In this document: positions 11,555 through 22,680 of the stretch, in pieces
Layout: each line of letters begins with the position of its first letter
Numbering within the stretch: position 1 is the stretch's first letter
Assembly: GCA_026874595.1 (NCBI GenBank)
Contig: CM049313.1
Span: 31,926,008 to 31,990,007 of the forward strand
Length of the DNA stretch: 64,000 nucleotides
Direction of reading: 5' to 3'
Origin: Sipunculus nudus
Lineage: Eukaryota > Annelida > Sipuncula > Golfingiida > Sipunculidae
Program-made: the position numbers and the translations under genes
Notes under the pieces: generated by a model
Database searches by the model: none
What the model was told of the DNA's origin: nothing
What the model saw: the letters and a program-made list of their open reading frames with translations, nothing else

Positions 11555-12415
11555 CAGTAGAACGCCCGTATTACGGTCACCATCGGGACTGGATGAAAGT
11601 GGCCTTAATACAGGAATGGCCGTTATACAGGACTTGACCAGGAAAGGGGGGGGGGTTAAAATGTAACAAGAAACTAAGTTCAAATCTTTATTACAATCAA
11701 CAAGGTAAGCGTTTATACAGAGTATTAATATAATTACTGTTATCATTAAAAAATATAATATTTACAACCCTATTTATAACAATTACCAACAATATACAAA
11801 TACAGTGTTTGTTATTAAATCAAAAACACTATTTTCGTTTGATGTACGTGTTCACAAGGACATTAAAAAAGTTTAAAGATCCACAGATTGCCTAACGTTT
11901 TTCTGATGACATAATCATCGGGACCCGCAGGTTGTCATTCGTTAAATAAATCACAAACACCCTGATTAAGATCCGGCTCGCACGACTGATTCCCAAACAT
12001 ACATGCAGGTGGGAACACGCCTTGCTATTGTGCATACAAATGAGGCTGAGTGGGGTAGTGCGACGCTGGCTAGGTGTCAAACAACTCAGTCACCGTCTAG
12101 TGGTTACCTTTATCCCGGCACTCATTAACAGACAGGAATATGTGAGAGCGGACACTTGTGTAATGATATTGAGGGCAGAAGTGGCCGCTCGATTTGTTGA
12201 GCCCATGTCATGAAGTCACCGCCCCTGACCGTAATTGAGGCGTTCTAGGGCTGCGGGACCGAGGGACCTTGCCGTAATACGGAATTGAGGAGTGACCGTA
12301 ATTGACAACAAAAGGATTATGAAATATAACGGTCGAAAATTCGGGACCGAAAAATCTGACTGTTAAAGACGTATTGACCGTTATTGAGGCGTGACCGTTA
12401 GCAGGCGTTCTACTG
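11555..12415. mobile_element. MITE with CAGTAGAACGCC ends, nested in the pogo-like element
   Basis: The ends CAGTAGAACGCC and GGCGTTCTACTG are perfect inverted 12-mers flanked by TA (11553-11554, 12416-12417). The interior has many copies of GACCGT and ACCGTAAT near both ends and no open frame of note. TA duplication and a CAGT start fit the Tigger/pogo group of non-autonomous elements. It inserted after the host transposon was already in place. Confidence 0.85.
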
Positions 12416-12742
12416 TACTGTACTTTAAAGAAATAAAATAAATTTGAGTTGGAGTTTAAGAAACTTTTGCTGACTTTTTTGGTATCATAACCATGGACCA
12501 TGGGACCCAGTGGGTGGCTCATAGATCACATTGTGCGGGGACCAATGAGCCACCACAGACCACATTGCATTAGCTTCAACAGGGCTAGTGCTGTTCAGGA
12601 CAGTCATCTGCTACTACCCTTGGTGAAAGCATAGTGCAAGTGCTTTACATACATGATTGATAGGTACACCTATTTGCATTGATACACATTTCACTGCAAA
12701 AATATAGAAAATGGCTCATTGGACCCCAGCTCCCCCTGCTGT

Positions 12743-13689
12743 CATTACCACGACGGACTTGTTCTGTGACGGTGAAAAGACGCGCCTGATTAGCTTAATC
12801 CATGCCTGGGTCCATGTCGTATACTGCATGTATTGGTACCGGTCAGGTTGAATAATTGTCTTTATATTTTCAAAATGCTACATGGCACTTATCTATTTAC
12901 AGCAATGATAATCTTTGCGAATTGCTCGTTTAGTGGCGGTTACCCATACTTTGAGAATACCCTGAGACGAAAACCGCAGCACACTTTTGGCTATAATTGT
13001 TTTATGTTTAAATACCATATCATTGTTCACAGTTAATGTCGTTATCGTTTGAGCAATGGTGAGACAGGATTTCTCTGACACAAATCATGATTTTAAAAAA
13101 TTATAACATATCAATAGAATTCCGAAAGGAATCTAAATTAACATTTTTATAAATGGTGTTTACATAGTGTCTGTTAAGAGCCATTGGACAGTACTAATAC
13201 ACATCAAATACTTGGTTCTATACGAAGAATTCTTGAACAGAGTGTCCATGAAGAAAGTACACGACAGTTGTATCATTTTTTTGCAAGGTCTTAACATCCA
13301 TGTATCTGTGCATGTAAAAAAGGTGCTGAGGTTCGTAGAGTGCGGTAGTGTTACATCTACTTGCATGGGAAGTGTTCCAGTGCCCGCAGTCTTCGTCTTT
13401 TCAATGTGGTGATTGGTTCTGCATGTGCATGTGCTGATTTAATGAGGCTAGCTGATGCGTGATGTCAGTCCTCTCCGTGCGGATAAGGCAAAAGTTGATG
13501 CAGGCAATTCTTCGAAATCATGTTTGCAATCCCACAACCTTTTTCGGAAACCACACTATTTCACTGACAGTAAGCCTTTCTCCATATGATCAGTCAGTTG
13601 GCCAAGGGGATTCTTCCAAGCATTAATTCAGACTATAAAAGTAGTTAGATGAATGCTTATTATAAGGGATATAGTAACGCCTCTGTTCC
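12743..13689. other. No recognised gene or repeat
   Basis: Mixed-composition sequence with short unrecognised open frames on both strands around 13160-13412. Nothing supports a gene. Confidence 0.4.
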
Positions 13690-14290
13690 TGCGTCCGTCT
13701 GTCCGTCCGGAATTGGCTTGTGGATCGATTTCAAGCCAAACCGTTTGACCAAAACCTTTCATCTTGTACATGTGGCTCACCCACCCATGGATGAAGAACC
13801 CTATCGATTTTTAGGTCACGGGGTCAAAGGTCATGGCCACAGGACCCACTTCTTTAAAAAGCTTGTGGACCTATTTAAAGCCAAACCGTTTGACTAAAAC
13901 CTTTCATCTTCCGAATATGGCTCACCCACCCATGGATGTAGAATTCTATCGATTTTGAGATAACGGGGTCAAATGTCACGGCCACAGGGCCCACTTCTTG
14001 AAAAATATTGTGGACCCATTTTAAGCCAAACCGTTTTGCTAAAACCTTTTATCTTGCAAATATTGCTCACCCACCCATGGATAAAGAACCTATCGATTTT
14101 GAGGTCACGGGGTCAAAGTTCACGGCCACAAGGCCCACTTCTTGAAAAAGCTTGTGGACCCATTTAAAGCCAAACCGTTTGACAAAACCTGTCATCTTGC
14201 AAATATGGCTCATCCACCCATGCATGGATGAAGAATCCCATTTAGTTTGAGGTCACAGGAGCAAAGGTCAAGAACAGACAGCTGACCTCC
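13690..14290 (+). repeat. Four-copy tandem repeat of about 145 bp
   Basis: CCAAACCGTTTGACCAAAAC recurs with small changes near 13736, 13881, 14023 and 14170, each followed by a CACCCACCCATGGAT block and a GGTCACGGGGTCAAAGGTCA-like block. The preceding GTCCGTCTGTCCGTCC is a start seen in other repeats of this window. Short open frames here are repeat artefacts. Confidence 0.9.
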
Positions 14291-16322
14291 TCATTTTCAC
14301 ACTGTGTAAAACACACATTCTAATTATGACCCGTGCAAGGGGATGCTTCGCTTTGCGGTGCCCTTGTTATTGCATGCTTTGCTGTTGCTCTTCCCCTTGT
14401 ATACCTTGTAAAATTGATGCGTCTGAGAATTCCCAAGGAATGGTTCTCTATTACTAGAAAAAATGTTTGTCGTCTCACGTGAATGGCAGTTCGTGTTAAC
14501 ACTCTTGTTCAAATTCTTAATTTTCCGGGATTACTTAGACAACATTGGCGTCTGTTCAGCAGTTAAATAACCGATGCCTCAAAATAAGACAGAATTGCAC
14601 TGGAGAAGGCCCTGGGACGCCTTCCGTGAATACCTGAAGCCTCAGTGCCTACCTCACACACAGGAGTCCGGCTCAATATTGAGCGGCTGTTGCTACACAG
14701 AACTTTGGAAGCAGGATTTTAATTTTCCCATTGTGATTTGTATTATGGGACGATTTGTGACTGACCGAGCAGTGTGAAAAGTTTTTTTACGATTCGTCAC
14801 CTTGTTTATAAGCAGACTAATATTTTAAGTACTAATTTCCTGTTTGTCTCAGTCTTTTGATATGTATCACTTCCCTTGAATCTTAGACACAGGAAGCCGG
14901 TCACAAGAACCGTACCGTACCGTTTATATAAGTTGTAACGGGCATTGAGCATTGAGTATCAAGATCGAGCGTGCCCAGTCACGTGGGACAACCATCGTGT
15001 GAAGTCGTCAGGAGCGTTATCCTATTGTTTTAAATGTCTACTAAATGTCTAAATTTCTACTTAAGAATTTCGTAACACGAGTCGAATGAGGTTAAGTTTA
15101 TCCACAGGAAACCATGGATTGACCCCTGATTGTTCGGCGGCTTGAATGATTCCCAACTCAGGGGCTTTTGCATGGCTTATCCCTGTTGATTAATTATAGC
15201 CCTCTTGGGCCCCATAAATGTCTTAGGGCGATCGATCCTGATATGCTTATCCCCCTTCCCCCCCCCCCCCCCCCCCGGTCGCATCCAGTTGTTCTCCCGG
15301 TCCCTTGCGGAATTTAAGTCTAATAATGATTAAATTAAATAAAGCACAATCATGAACTTCCTGTCACTTGTATCCGCAGATTTGAGGCTTATTTCTATAC
15401 AAAGTTTTCAAAAGAAAAGATATGTTAACATCACGTTTTTTGACATCCATATTATTTGGGAATAAGAGACTCACTGGTCTGGCACTGATGACCTACCTAA
15501 GAGCCAAAGTGTGGGGCCTACACCCTAGGCCCAATACCTAGATAAATGATTTTATCCCCCACCCAGACCTATTGGGCCGCCTACTTTATCATCCGGGTGT
15601 TAATGGGTGAGTCCACTTATAGTGTAGGACGTGTATCTATTTACGGGTATATGGAATATCATACACCGTGACCAATGTGTGCATATCTGTTCCCATTCAG
15701 TTGGTTGTAAGAGGAAGCAGGTTGTACCGACGTTCAGAATGATCAGACATTCAAATATTGAAATCTGCAATTATAAAAATAGTTTTAACGACTTGTGTAA
15801 CGTTAGGAGAGCAGGTGATTACAGATGTTAACATTAGACCTACTCGAAACCTTTCTTGAGGCGTTTGCCTAGGTACAACCAATACCGCTAGTCTGGCTCA
15901 ACTAGCGGTACAACCGAGTACGGTGAAAGTTTACCTCACGGATGGTTGGACAGAACTGTTCAAATTTGTTTGGGCACATCTTTCCTTGTGTAGCATGAAG
16001 ATACCAAATAACCTCTACATATTATCATTAATACAGATATGCTTAGACGCCATTGGGGCCAAAATTACTGCCCAATAATAAGAATTAATGAAATAATAAT
16101 AATAATTGAAATATTAATTGCTTCTTCTCCATGCGGGCTCTTGGTATCATTCACTTGTATCAGCCAATAGGAATTTTGTATGGTTGTACACATTGTGATG
16201 TATGATGGGAAGTACCAACTACCGGCAAATTTATCATACTATACAAATTAAAAGTTCTCAGTGGGCAAAGGTTTCCAAAAAAGATTGATGGATAATTGAA
16301 AATCGGGGTTAAGTTCACTAGT
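14291..16322. other. No recognised gene; contains a C homopolymer
   Basis: The only conspicuous features are a run of 19 C at 15258-15276 and the small inverted-pair repeat at 15880-15955. Open frames are under 70 codons and unrecognised. Confidence 0.4.
15880..15955 (+). repeat. Short dispersed repeat, partner of an inverted copy at 25494-25567
   Basis: Contains a hairpin (ACCGCTAG ... CTAGCGGT) and the block CCTCACGGATGGTTGGACAG. The reverse complement is found at 25494-25567. It may be part of a SINE or a small transposon end; no A or B box that I can support. Confidence 0.55.
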
Positions 16323-18112
16323 TTCTAGCTCAGCTAACTGTAAGTCATCTGAGCTTTAGCAATCACTCTTTGTCCGTCGTCCGTCCGGTCGTCTGTCCAT
16401 TAACAGGGCACAAATCGTAACCGCTGGACCTGGAACTTCTAGCTTGACATTCAGGGAGGTCCATGAAAATTCTCCTTGAAAACCTGGAATAAGGTCTCTG
16501 TTACCTATTTTCTTCGAGGTATGGGGCTCCGAAGTAGCCCCCAGAATAATGGAAAATATGATACAAAAGCTCAAGTATCTGAACAACTAATGCATTGATT
16601 ACAATGTTTTTTTTTCATAGATATTGATCATGGAGTGTTTCATCAGTTTCTGCAGACTGGTGGCGCCACCTGTATTATTTTCATTTTTTTATGATTTTTT
16701 ACTCTATTTTTGAGACAGTCAAAGATGCGGTCATCTGTTAACGGGGCACATATCGTAACAGCCGGACCAGGAATCTTCTAACTTGACATCCAGAGAGGTC
16801 CATGAAAAATCTCCTTGGAAACCTGGAATAAGGTCTCTGTTACCCATATTCTTTGACCTATGGGGCTGCGAAATACCCCCCAGAATAATGGAAAATTTGA
16901 TACAAAAGCTCAGATATCTGACCATCTAATGCATTGATCACCATGATTTTTTGCCTGGATATTGATCATGGAGTGTTTCATCAGCAGACTGGTGGCGCCA
17001 CCTGTATTTTTTCGATTTTTTACAATTTTATTTTCTCTGTTTTTGAGACCTTTTAAGATGTGGGTTAACAGGGCACAATTTTTTATTACTGGACCTAGAA
17101 TCTTGTATCTTGTCATACAGGAAGGCCCATGAAAAGTCTCCTTGAAAACCTAAAATTAGGTCTCTGTTACCCATAACCCCTGAGCTATTGGGCTTTGAAG
17201 TATCCCCCAGAATAAAGAAAATTTGATACAAAAGCTCAAATATCTGAACATCTAATGCATTGATCACATGATTTTTTGCATGGATATTGATCATGGAGTG
17301 TTTCATCAGTTTCTGCAGACTGGTAGCACCACCTGTATTTTTTTTCAATTTTTACAATTGTTTTCTCTATTTATTAGAACTTTAAAGATGCAGTCATCTT
17401 TTAACAGGGCACAAATTTTTAACGACTGGATCTAGAATCTTCTTTCTTGACATACAGGGAGGGCCATGGAAAGGTCTCCTATGAAACCTGAAATTCGGTC
17501 TCTGTTACCCATATCATCCAAGCCATGGGGCTAAGAAGTACCCGCAGAATAATTTAAAGCTTGATACAAAGGCCCAGTATCTAAATAAAGATCAAGGAAT
17601 GTTTCATCAGTTCCTGCACACTGGTGGTGCAACTTCAGTTTTTTTTTAAATTTGTTAACTCATTTTTTAATTTCTCTCTTTTCGAGACTTTTTATGATTT
17701 GAGCACCCCAAAAATAATGCAAAATAAATTTCCAGATTCCTCAGGACACCTGAATGGATTGTCATTAAATGTGGTGTGCTTGGGGGTCTTGATGCAGTTC
17801 AGCTAATATTCATGAACTATGATGCCACCTACTTCACTTAATAAGTTACCTGTCAACTTGTCAGTCAGCTGAGCATCATGACCCATAGGTCACTTGTTTG
17901 TTGAAAAAAAATTATATTGATACATAGCATCACATCAGATAAATAATAAATTTTGGTTTGTCATTCAGGAGATAAATAAAAATAAATTATACCCAACTAT
18001 ACAAGTGTTATAAACAATGATGCCACATACATTATCTTAGTTAGTTGCCTGTGCAAGGACATATTGTCAACATGCCAGTCGGCTGAGCGTCATGACCCAT
18101 GGGTCACTTGTT
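16323..18112 (+). repeat. Dispersed repeat family A, built of roughly 340 bp units
   Basis: Starts at TAGCTCAGCTAACTGTAAG and runs to CAGTCGGCTGAGC...CATGACCCATGGGTCAC. The start and end blocks are inverted relatives (AGCTCAGCTGACTG against CAGTCAGCTGAGC). Inside, units beginning GTTAACAGGGCAC occur near 16398, 16738, 17063 and 17402, each with TGATCATGGAGTGTTTCATC and GGTGGCGCCACC or a variant. No protein is encoded; the frames on both strands are repeat shadows. Related copies lie at 37779 and 43212-47305. Confidence 0.8.
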
Positions 18113-18479
18113 AATAAGAACACTTAATTTCTATCGATGATATTTAAGCATTGTGATTGGTAAAGGCCACTCTCATATTAAAGGTACCTAGCAATAACCC
18201 GTGCTATATATGCAGGGTTTGGAGCGAGCAGTTAGTTCTTATTTCGAATAGTCTTTCATAGTTGAATGTCTTGTTTGTACAATGTTACCTTCATAAGATC
18301 TCCTTGAAGACTACATTTGGTGTAAGTGCTCTGTTTTTGGGTAGACCTTCTGTCTGAGTCTGGATGAATTGGACGGATACGTTCCGGTCCGAATGATGGA
18401 ATGTTTTCAAACCCGGAGCATAAAAATCTCATTGAAGCCAAGAGGTAGGCCGAAAGGGAGATTTTTTTTGTGAGAAGCT

Positions 18480-18720
18480 GATATGATTAATGAAAGCTTT
18501 TTAATAAAAATAGGCAAGAAAACGTGGATATCACCGCACACAGGCTGCTTGTTTTGATTATATCAACATGATTATTATATGTGGGGGCCCGCCAAAATAA
18601 TAAAAACAAATTAAACAAAGGCATCTTGCGGCAAGTCGGATAAGCCAGAGCTTTGCAAAGAACGTTTTGCATCGAGTAACCTTTCTACCTTCACATATAT
18701 GTAATGGACCACCTCAGGTT
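18480..18720 (-). repeat. Dispersed repeat, inverted copy of 61425-61645
   Basis: The reverse complement matches 61425-61645 over about 220 bp, for example around TTTTGGCGGGCCC and CAGCCTGTGTGCG. Family unknown; no coding capacity recognised. Confidence 0.7.
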
Positions 18721-18993
18721 ACATGTTTTCCCGTTTGACAATATTGCTGTGTTAACGAACACATTGATAAACAAGCTCATACATCCTGCACGGAGGCGTT
18801 ATAAGAACTTTCCATGAACAGAATTACCATTAAATCATTAATATATACACAGAGATAACGAGAATTCACCAAAAAAAATTCCAAAGATAGGTAAATGGGC
18901 ACCTCTAAGCAAGGAATTATATCTGTGTTTCTTTGGAGAATTTAGGAAAGAGATGACTGTTCGTTTTTATATAAAAGTTTTTAAGTTGGAGAG

Positions 18994-21900
18994 TTGACCG
19001 CAAGCAAGAGACAATTACACTTATTGAAAGGAAAGGTAAATATGGATTGTAAAGTATTAAGTAAAATATTAGTGTCTAGGTTAGGTAAAATTCTACAGAA
19101 ATTAGTTCATATAGTACAAACTGCGTTTGTGCCAGGACGATACATAAATGACTCGATAAGACTGATATCAGATATCACTGAATTTTGCAAAAATTATAAT
19201 AAAACTGGGATATTATTCGGCGTAGACTTTGCTGCAGCGTTTAATTCAGTGGATTAAGGTTCAATGCTGAGTGTGTTAAGCCGTCTTGAATTTTGCCAAG
19301 TGTTTATAAATTGGGTCAAACTGTTGCATACTAATATCTCGAGTTACGTTTCGAATAATGGATTCTCCTTTGATTACTAAGTATTTTACTTTGTAAATAG
19401 CCACAAAACAGGGCACCCACTTGTTCCATATCTTTTTATTCTTGTTTTGGAAGTTCTGACATAGATGGTTAGAAACAATATAAATGTAAAAGGTATTACA
19501 ATAGGGAACAATGAGATTAAACTAACGCTGTTGGCAGACGATGTTACCGTTTTCTTACCAGACATACATTCATTTAAATCATTGATATCCATATTGAATT
19601 ATTTGAACAGTATACTTCACTTGGAGTTCATTGCTTGCCGGAAATCTTCGATTTTCGCAAGCTGGTTGGTCACTCGCGGATGTCTGTCTGTTTGTCTGTC
19701 ATCTCTCTACAGGTCTCAATTTTGCACCAATCACTTTCAAACTTACACACTTTATAGATAATCAAAAATGCAAGAAGCCTATTGTTTTTGGTCAATATAG
19801 GTCAAAGGTCAAGGTCAAGGTCATCAAAACTTCTCAAAACGGTGTTTTCTTCATATCTTTGTCGCTATTAGTCGTATCTTCTTCAAACATAGCTCATTTT
19901 AAACGTCATTCCAAGGCCAGTCATCTGGTGTGTAGCTGACTGAAATTTGCCGTAACCATGGTTACGAATTTTTGGGAAAAAGTCATGATATTCGAAAATA
20001 AGGGGCCTTATTTTTCTAACTTTGGCAGTTTTACAGCTAGAAAGGTCTAGTTTTTTGCATCAGGTAGCATTTAACAAGTACTGCAAGATTTTATTACAGG
20101 TCTCGCGATATCTCGTATAATATCTCGTCAAACGAGATATTTCGAGATTTCAGTAATCTTGCCCTGGAGGTCACAGTTTTGCAGGAATCTTTTTGAAACT
20201 GACATAGCGTAAGTCCTACACTATTATCTCGAAACAGTTTTTCCATTTTTTGAATGCAGCCGCTAGGTGGCGCTGTATGCAAACCTCCCAAACATATCAT
20301 GTTTTGGCGATATCTCCAAAACTGTGAGCCTCAATTACATAAACTATAGCTTATTTTCTTCCTCTGAGTCTTTTCTAAATCCTGGTGGAGTCATTTTGAC
20401 TCAATCTTGAGTCACTTTGTCAGTGTGTCTGTCTGTTTCTCAGTTTTCATCAAACTCGCCTGCCCGGTTATGGCGTCCTACATATAGCATTCTACAGCTC
20501 ACAGTTTTGAAAGAATCCTTTTAAAACTATTACATCTTATGTCTTACACTAATATCTCGAAACGGATTTTTCCTTTTCCAGAATTGGCCGCTAGGGGGCG
20601 GTGCACTCAAACTTGCACAACATATCATTTTTTGGCCATATCTCCAAAACTATAAACCTCATTTACATAAACTATAGCTTATTTTCTTCCTCTGGGTCTT
20701 TCCAAAAACCTGGTGTATTCATTTGGTCTCAATCTTGAGTCACTTTGTCTGTGTGTCCGTCTGTTTCTCAGTTGTCCTCAAATTCGCCTGCTTGCCGGTT
20801 TTTGTGTCTCACATATAGCATTCTACAGGCCACAGTTTTGAAAGAATCCTTTTAAAACTATTACATTTTATGTCTTACACTAAAATCTCGAAACGAATTT
20901 TTCATTTTCCAGATAAGGCCGCTAGGGGGCGGTGCCCTCAAACTTCCACAACATATCATTTTTTGGCCATATCTCCAAAAGTATAAACCTCATTTACATA
21001 AACTATAGCTTATTATCTTCCTTTGAGGTTTCTCCATCACATGATTAAGTCATCTGGTCTCAATCTTGGGTCAGTTTGTCAGTATGTTTGTCTGTTTGTC
21101 AGTTGTCCTCAATTTCGCCTGCTTCCAGGTGCTTGCGTCTCACATGTAGCATTCTACTGGACAGTTTTGAAGGAATCGTTTTGTAAATTACACTTGTCAT
21201 ATATCATGATGATATCTGGAAGTCCTATGTTTATAATTCAAATAAGTCAAAGGTCAAGGACAAGGTGATCAAAATATATCAAAATCTTATTTTCTTTAGA
21301 ACTTTGTTAATATTGGTTCTTTCTTCACAAACTATGGATTATTTTCTTTCACTTTTATACTGCTCGTTCATCTGACTAACTTTACATCATTTCCGGCAAG
21401 CGCGTGACCTCAGGTCATCTAGCTTTGATAAGTCAGAGGCAGCGTTGTTGGGTGACTGGAAGGCCAGACAAACTAATATCCTGTAAGTGGGTGGATTTAA
21501 CATGTTCTGCTATCAGAATAGCAGGAGTCTTTTTCCCATATAATATAGATATTTGTTATAAATTAAACTAGTTAAAGTCTGTTCTAAATATTTGGTCATG
21601 CAGAAACCTTACAATCTTTAGGCGGGGGGGGGGGGGGAATATCAAACACTTGCCATGTCAAAAAATACTAAATGTATGTAATATGTGTATTGCACCAAAA
21701 TCATTAGTCGAAAATGTTACATAACAATTGAGGAAGTTCTTATGTAATCTCAAAAGACCAAAGGTTCAGTATAATACATTTATAGATGATTATGAAACGG
21801 GTGGAATAAAGTTTCCAAGTGTAAAAGCTCTATGTAGAACACAAAATATGATGTGGATTAAACGTAATTTTACAGGCTTTGATGCAACATGGAAAATTAT

Positions 21901-22680
21901 TCAGCCATATTTAAAATCTAGTTAGTGTCTTCAAATTTTGATGTGAAGAGGGTTCCGGTAAATAGGTTATCATTTTATAAAGGTTGCCTGAGAAAATTTT
22001 CTAATTATGTAACAGTGATTCCAGAATCACCAGAACAGGTTAGAATACAATCAATCGGGAACAATTCTTTATATAGATGAATAATAAATCATTTTATTAT
22101 GCTCATCTTGATATCCATATGATTAAAAGAACCGGAGACTTGATGAATATAACGGGTAATATATATACCTGGAGCGAGTTTCAGAGAGCTTACCCAGTAA
22201 GATCAATAAAACACAATATGTCATGGAGGTCTAATGTTGATGCAGTACCAAAGGACTGGATTGAACGAGTAAAATTAAAGGCTTCTGGGCAACTAGAAAC
22301 TATTATTAAATAGGGATGTTATTTGATATATGGATGTTAGACCCAAGGACGGTGTATATAATGTATTGGTTAAACAAAAACTAATACCATCAACACAAGA
22401 AAACAACTGGTTAGAAACCATAAATATATGTTTAGAAGACTTAGAAAAAAATGTTATCGTTAATACATAAAAAAAATCGTTTGATATATAAAGTAGAGGG
22501 TACCTATTCAAGATGATACACAAATATTTACTAGTAAACTATTGGTTATATAAATGGAAATTGACTGATACTCCATGCTGTTCGTACTGTCCAACTGAAT
22601 TTGAGACTATTGCACATCCTTTTTGTGAATGCTTTGTATCAAAGAACCTATATTTTAAGTACAGTCATGGCTAGAATCAT
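18994..22680 (+). pseudogene. Decayed L1-like LINE (reverse transcriptase), split by an insertion
   Basis: 18994-19257 encodes reverse transcriptase block residues (VQTAFVPGRYINDSIRL, GVDFAAAFNSVD). 19465-19630 holds the region before and around the catalytic LADD (KLTLLADDVTVFLPD). A foreign element occupies 19633-21401. The LINE resumes near 21420 (residues like KSEAALLGDWKA) and continues with GGIKFPSVKALCRTQNMMW near 21807-21865. It ends in a zinc-knuckle-like tail near 22580-22640 (CSYCPTEFETIAHPFCEC). Stops and frame shifts separate the pieces, and no endonuclease domain is seen, so the copy is 5'-truncated and dead. Confidence 0.8.
19633..21401. mobile_element. 1.77 kb insertion in the LINE, with internal tandem units of about 330 bp
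   Basis: Ends GCTTGCCGGAAAT at 19633 and ATTTCCGGCAAGC at 21401 are inverted 13-mers, and the LINE frame resumes right after. The interior has about three and a half diverged units of roughly 330 bp; their GTCTGTCTGTTTCTCAG-like start recurs near 20430, 20757 and 21087. Three units carry a GCCGCTAGG(T/G)GGCG block. No transposase is seen, so this is non-autonomous; superfamily unknown. Confidence 0.65.

Larger units (their letters stand above)
8526..12742 (+). mobile_element. Degenerate pogo-like DNA transposon
   Basis: The terminal inverted repeats are GGGGAGGCTGGGGTCC near 8526-8541 and, inverted, GGACCCCAGCTCCCCC near 12719-12734; I cannot fix exact ends or a clean target duplication. Subterminal repeats of GGCTCATTGG(T/A)CCC occur near 8621, 8645, 12535 and 12715 in both orientations, as expected of transposase-binding sites. 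Inside are a psq-type helix-turn-helix, remnants of a CENPB-type DNA-binding region and part of a DDE_1 domain, all plus strand and broken. A MITE is nested after the last coding piece. Confidence 0.75.

Noticed and set aside
16356-17348. Series of similar minus-strand frames (SEPHTSKKIGNRDLIPGF-type) that look like a small protein family
   Set aside because: They fall on the reverse strand of family A repeat units with degraded frames in each; repeat shadow.
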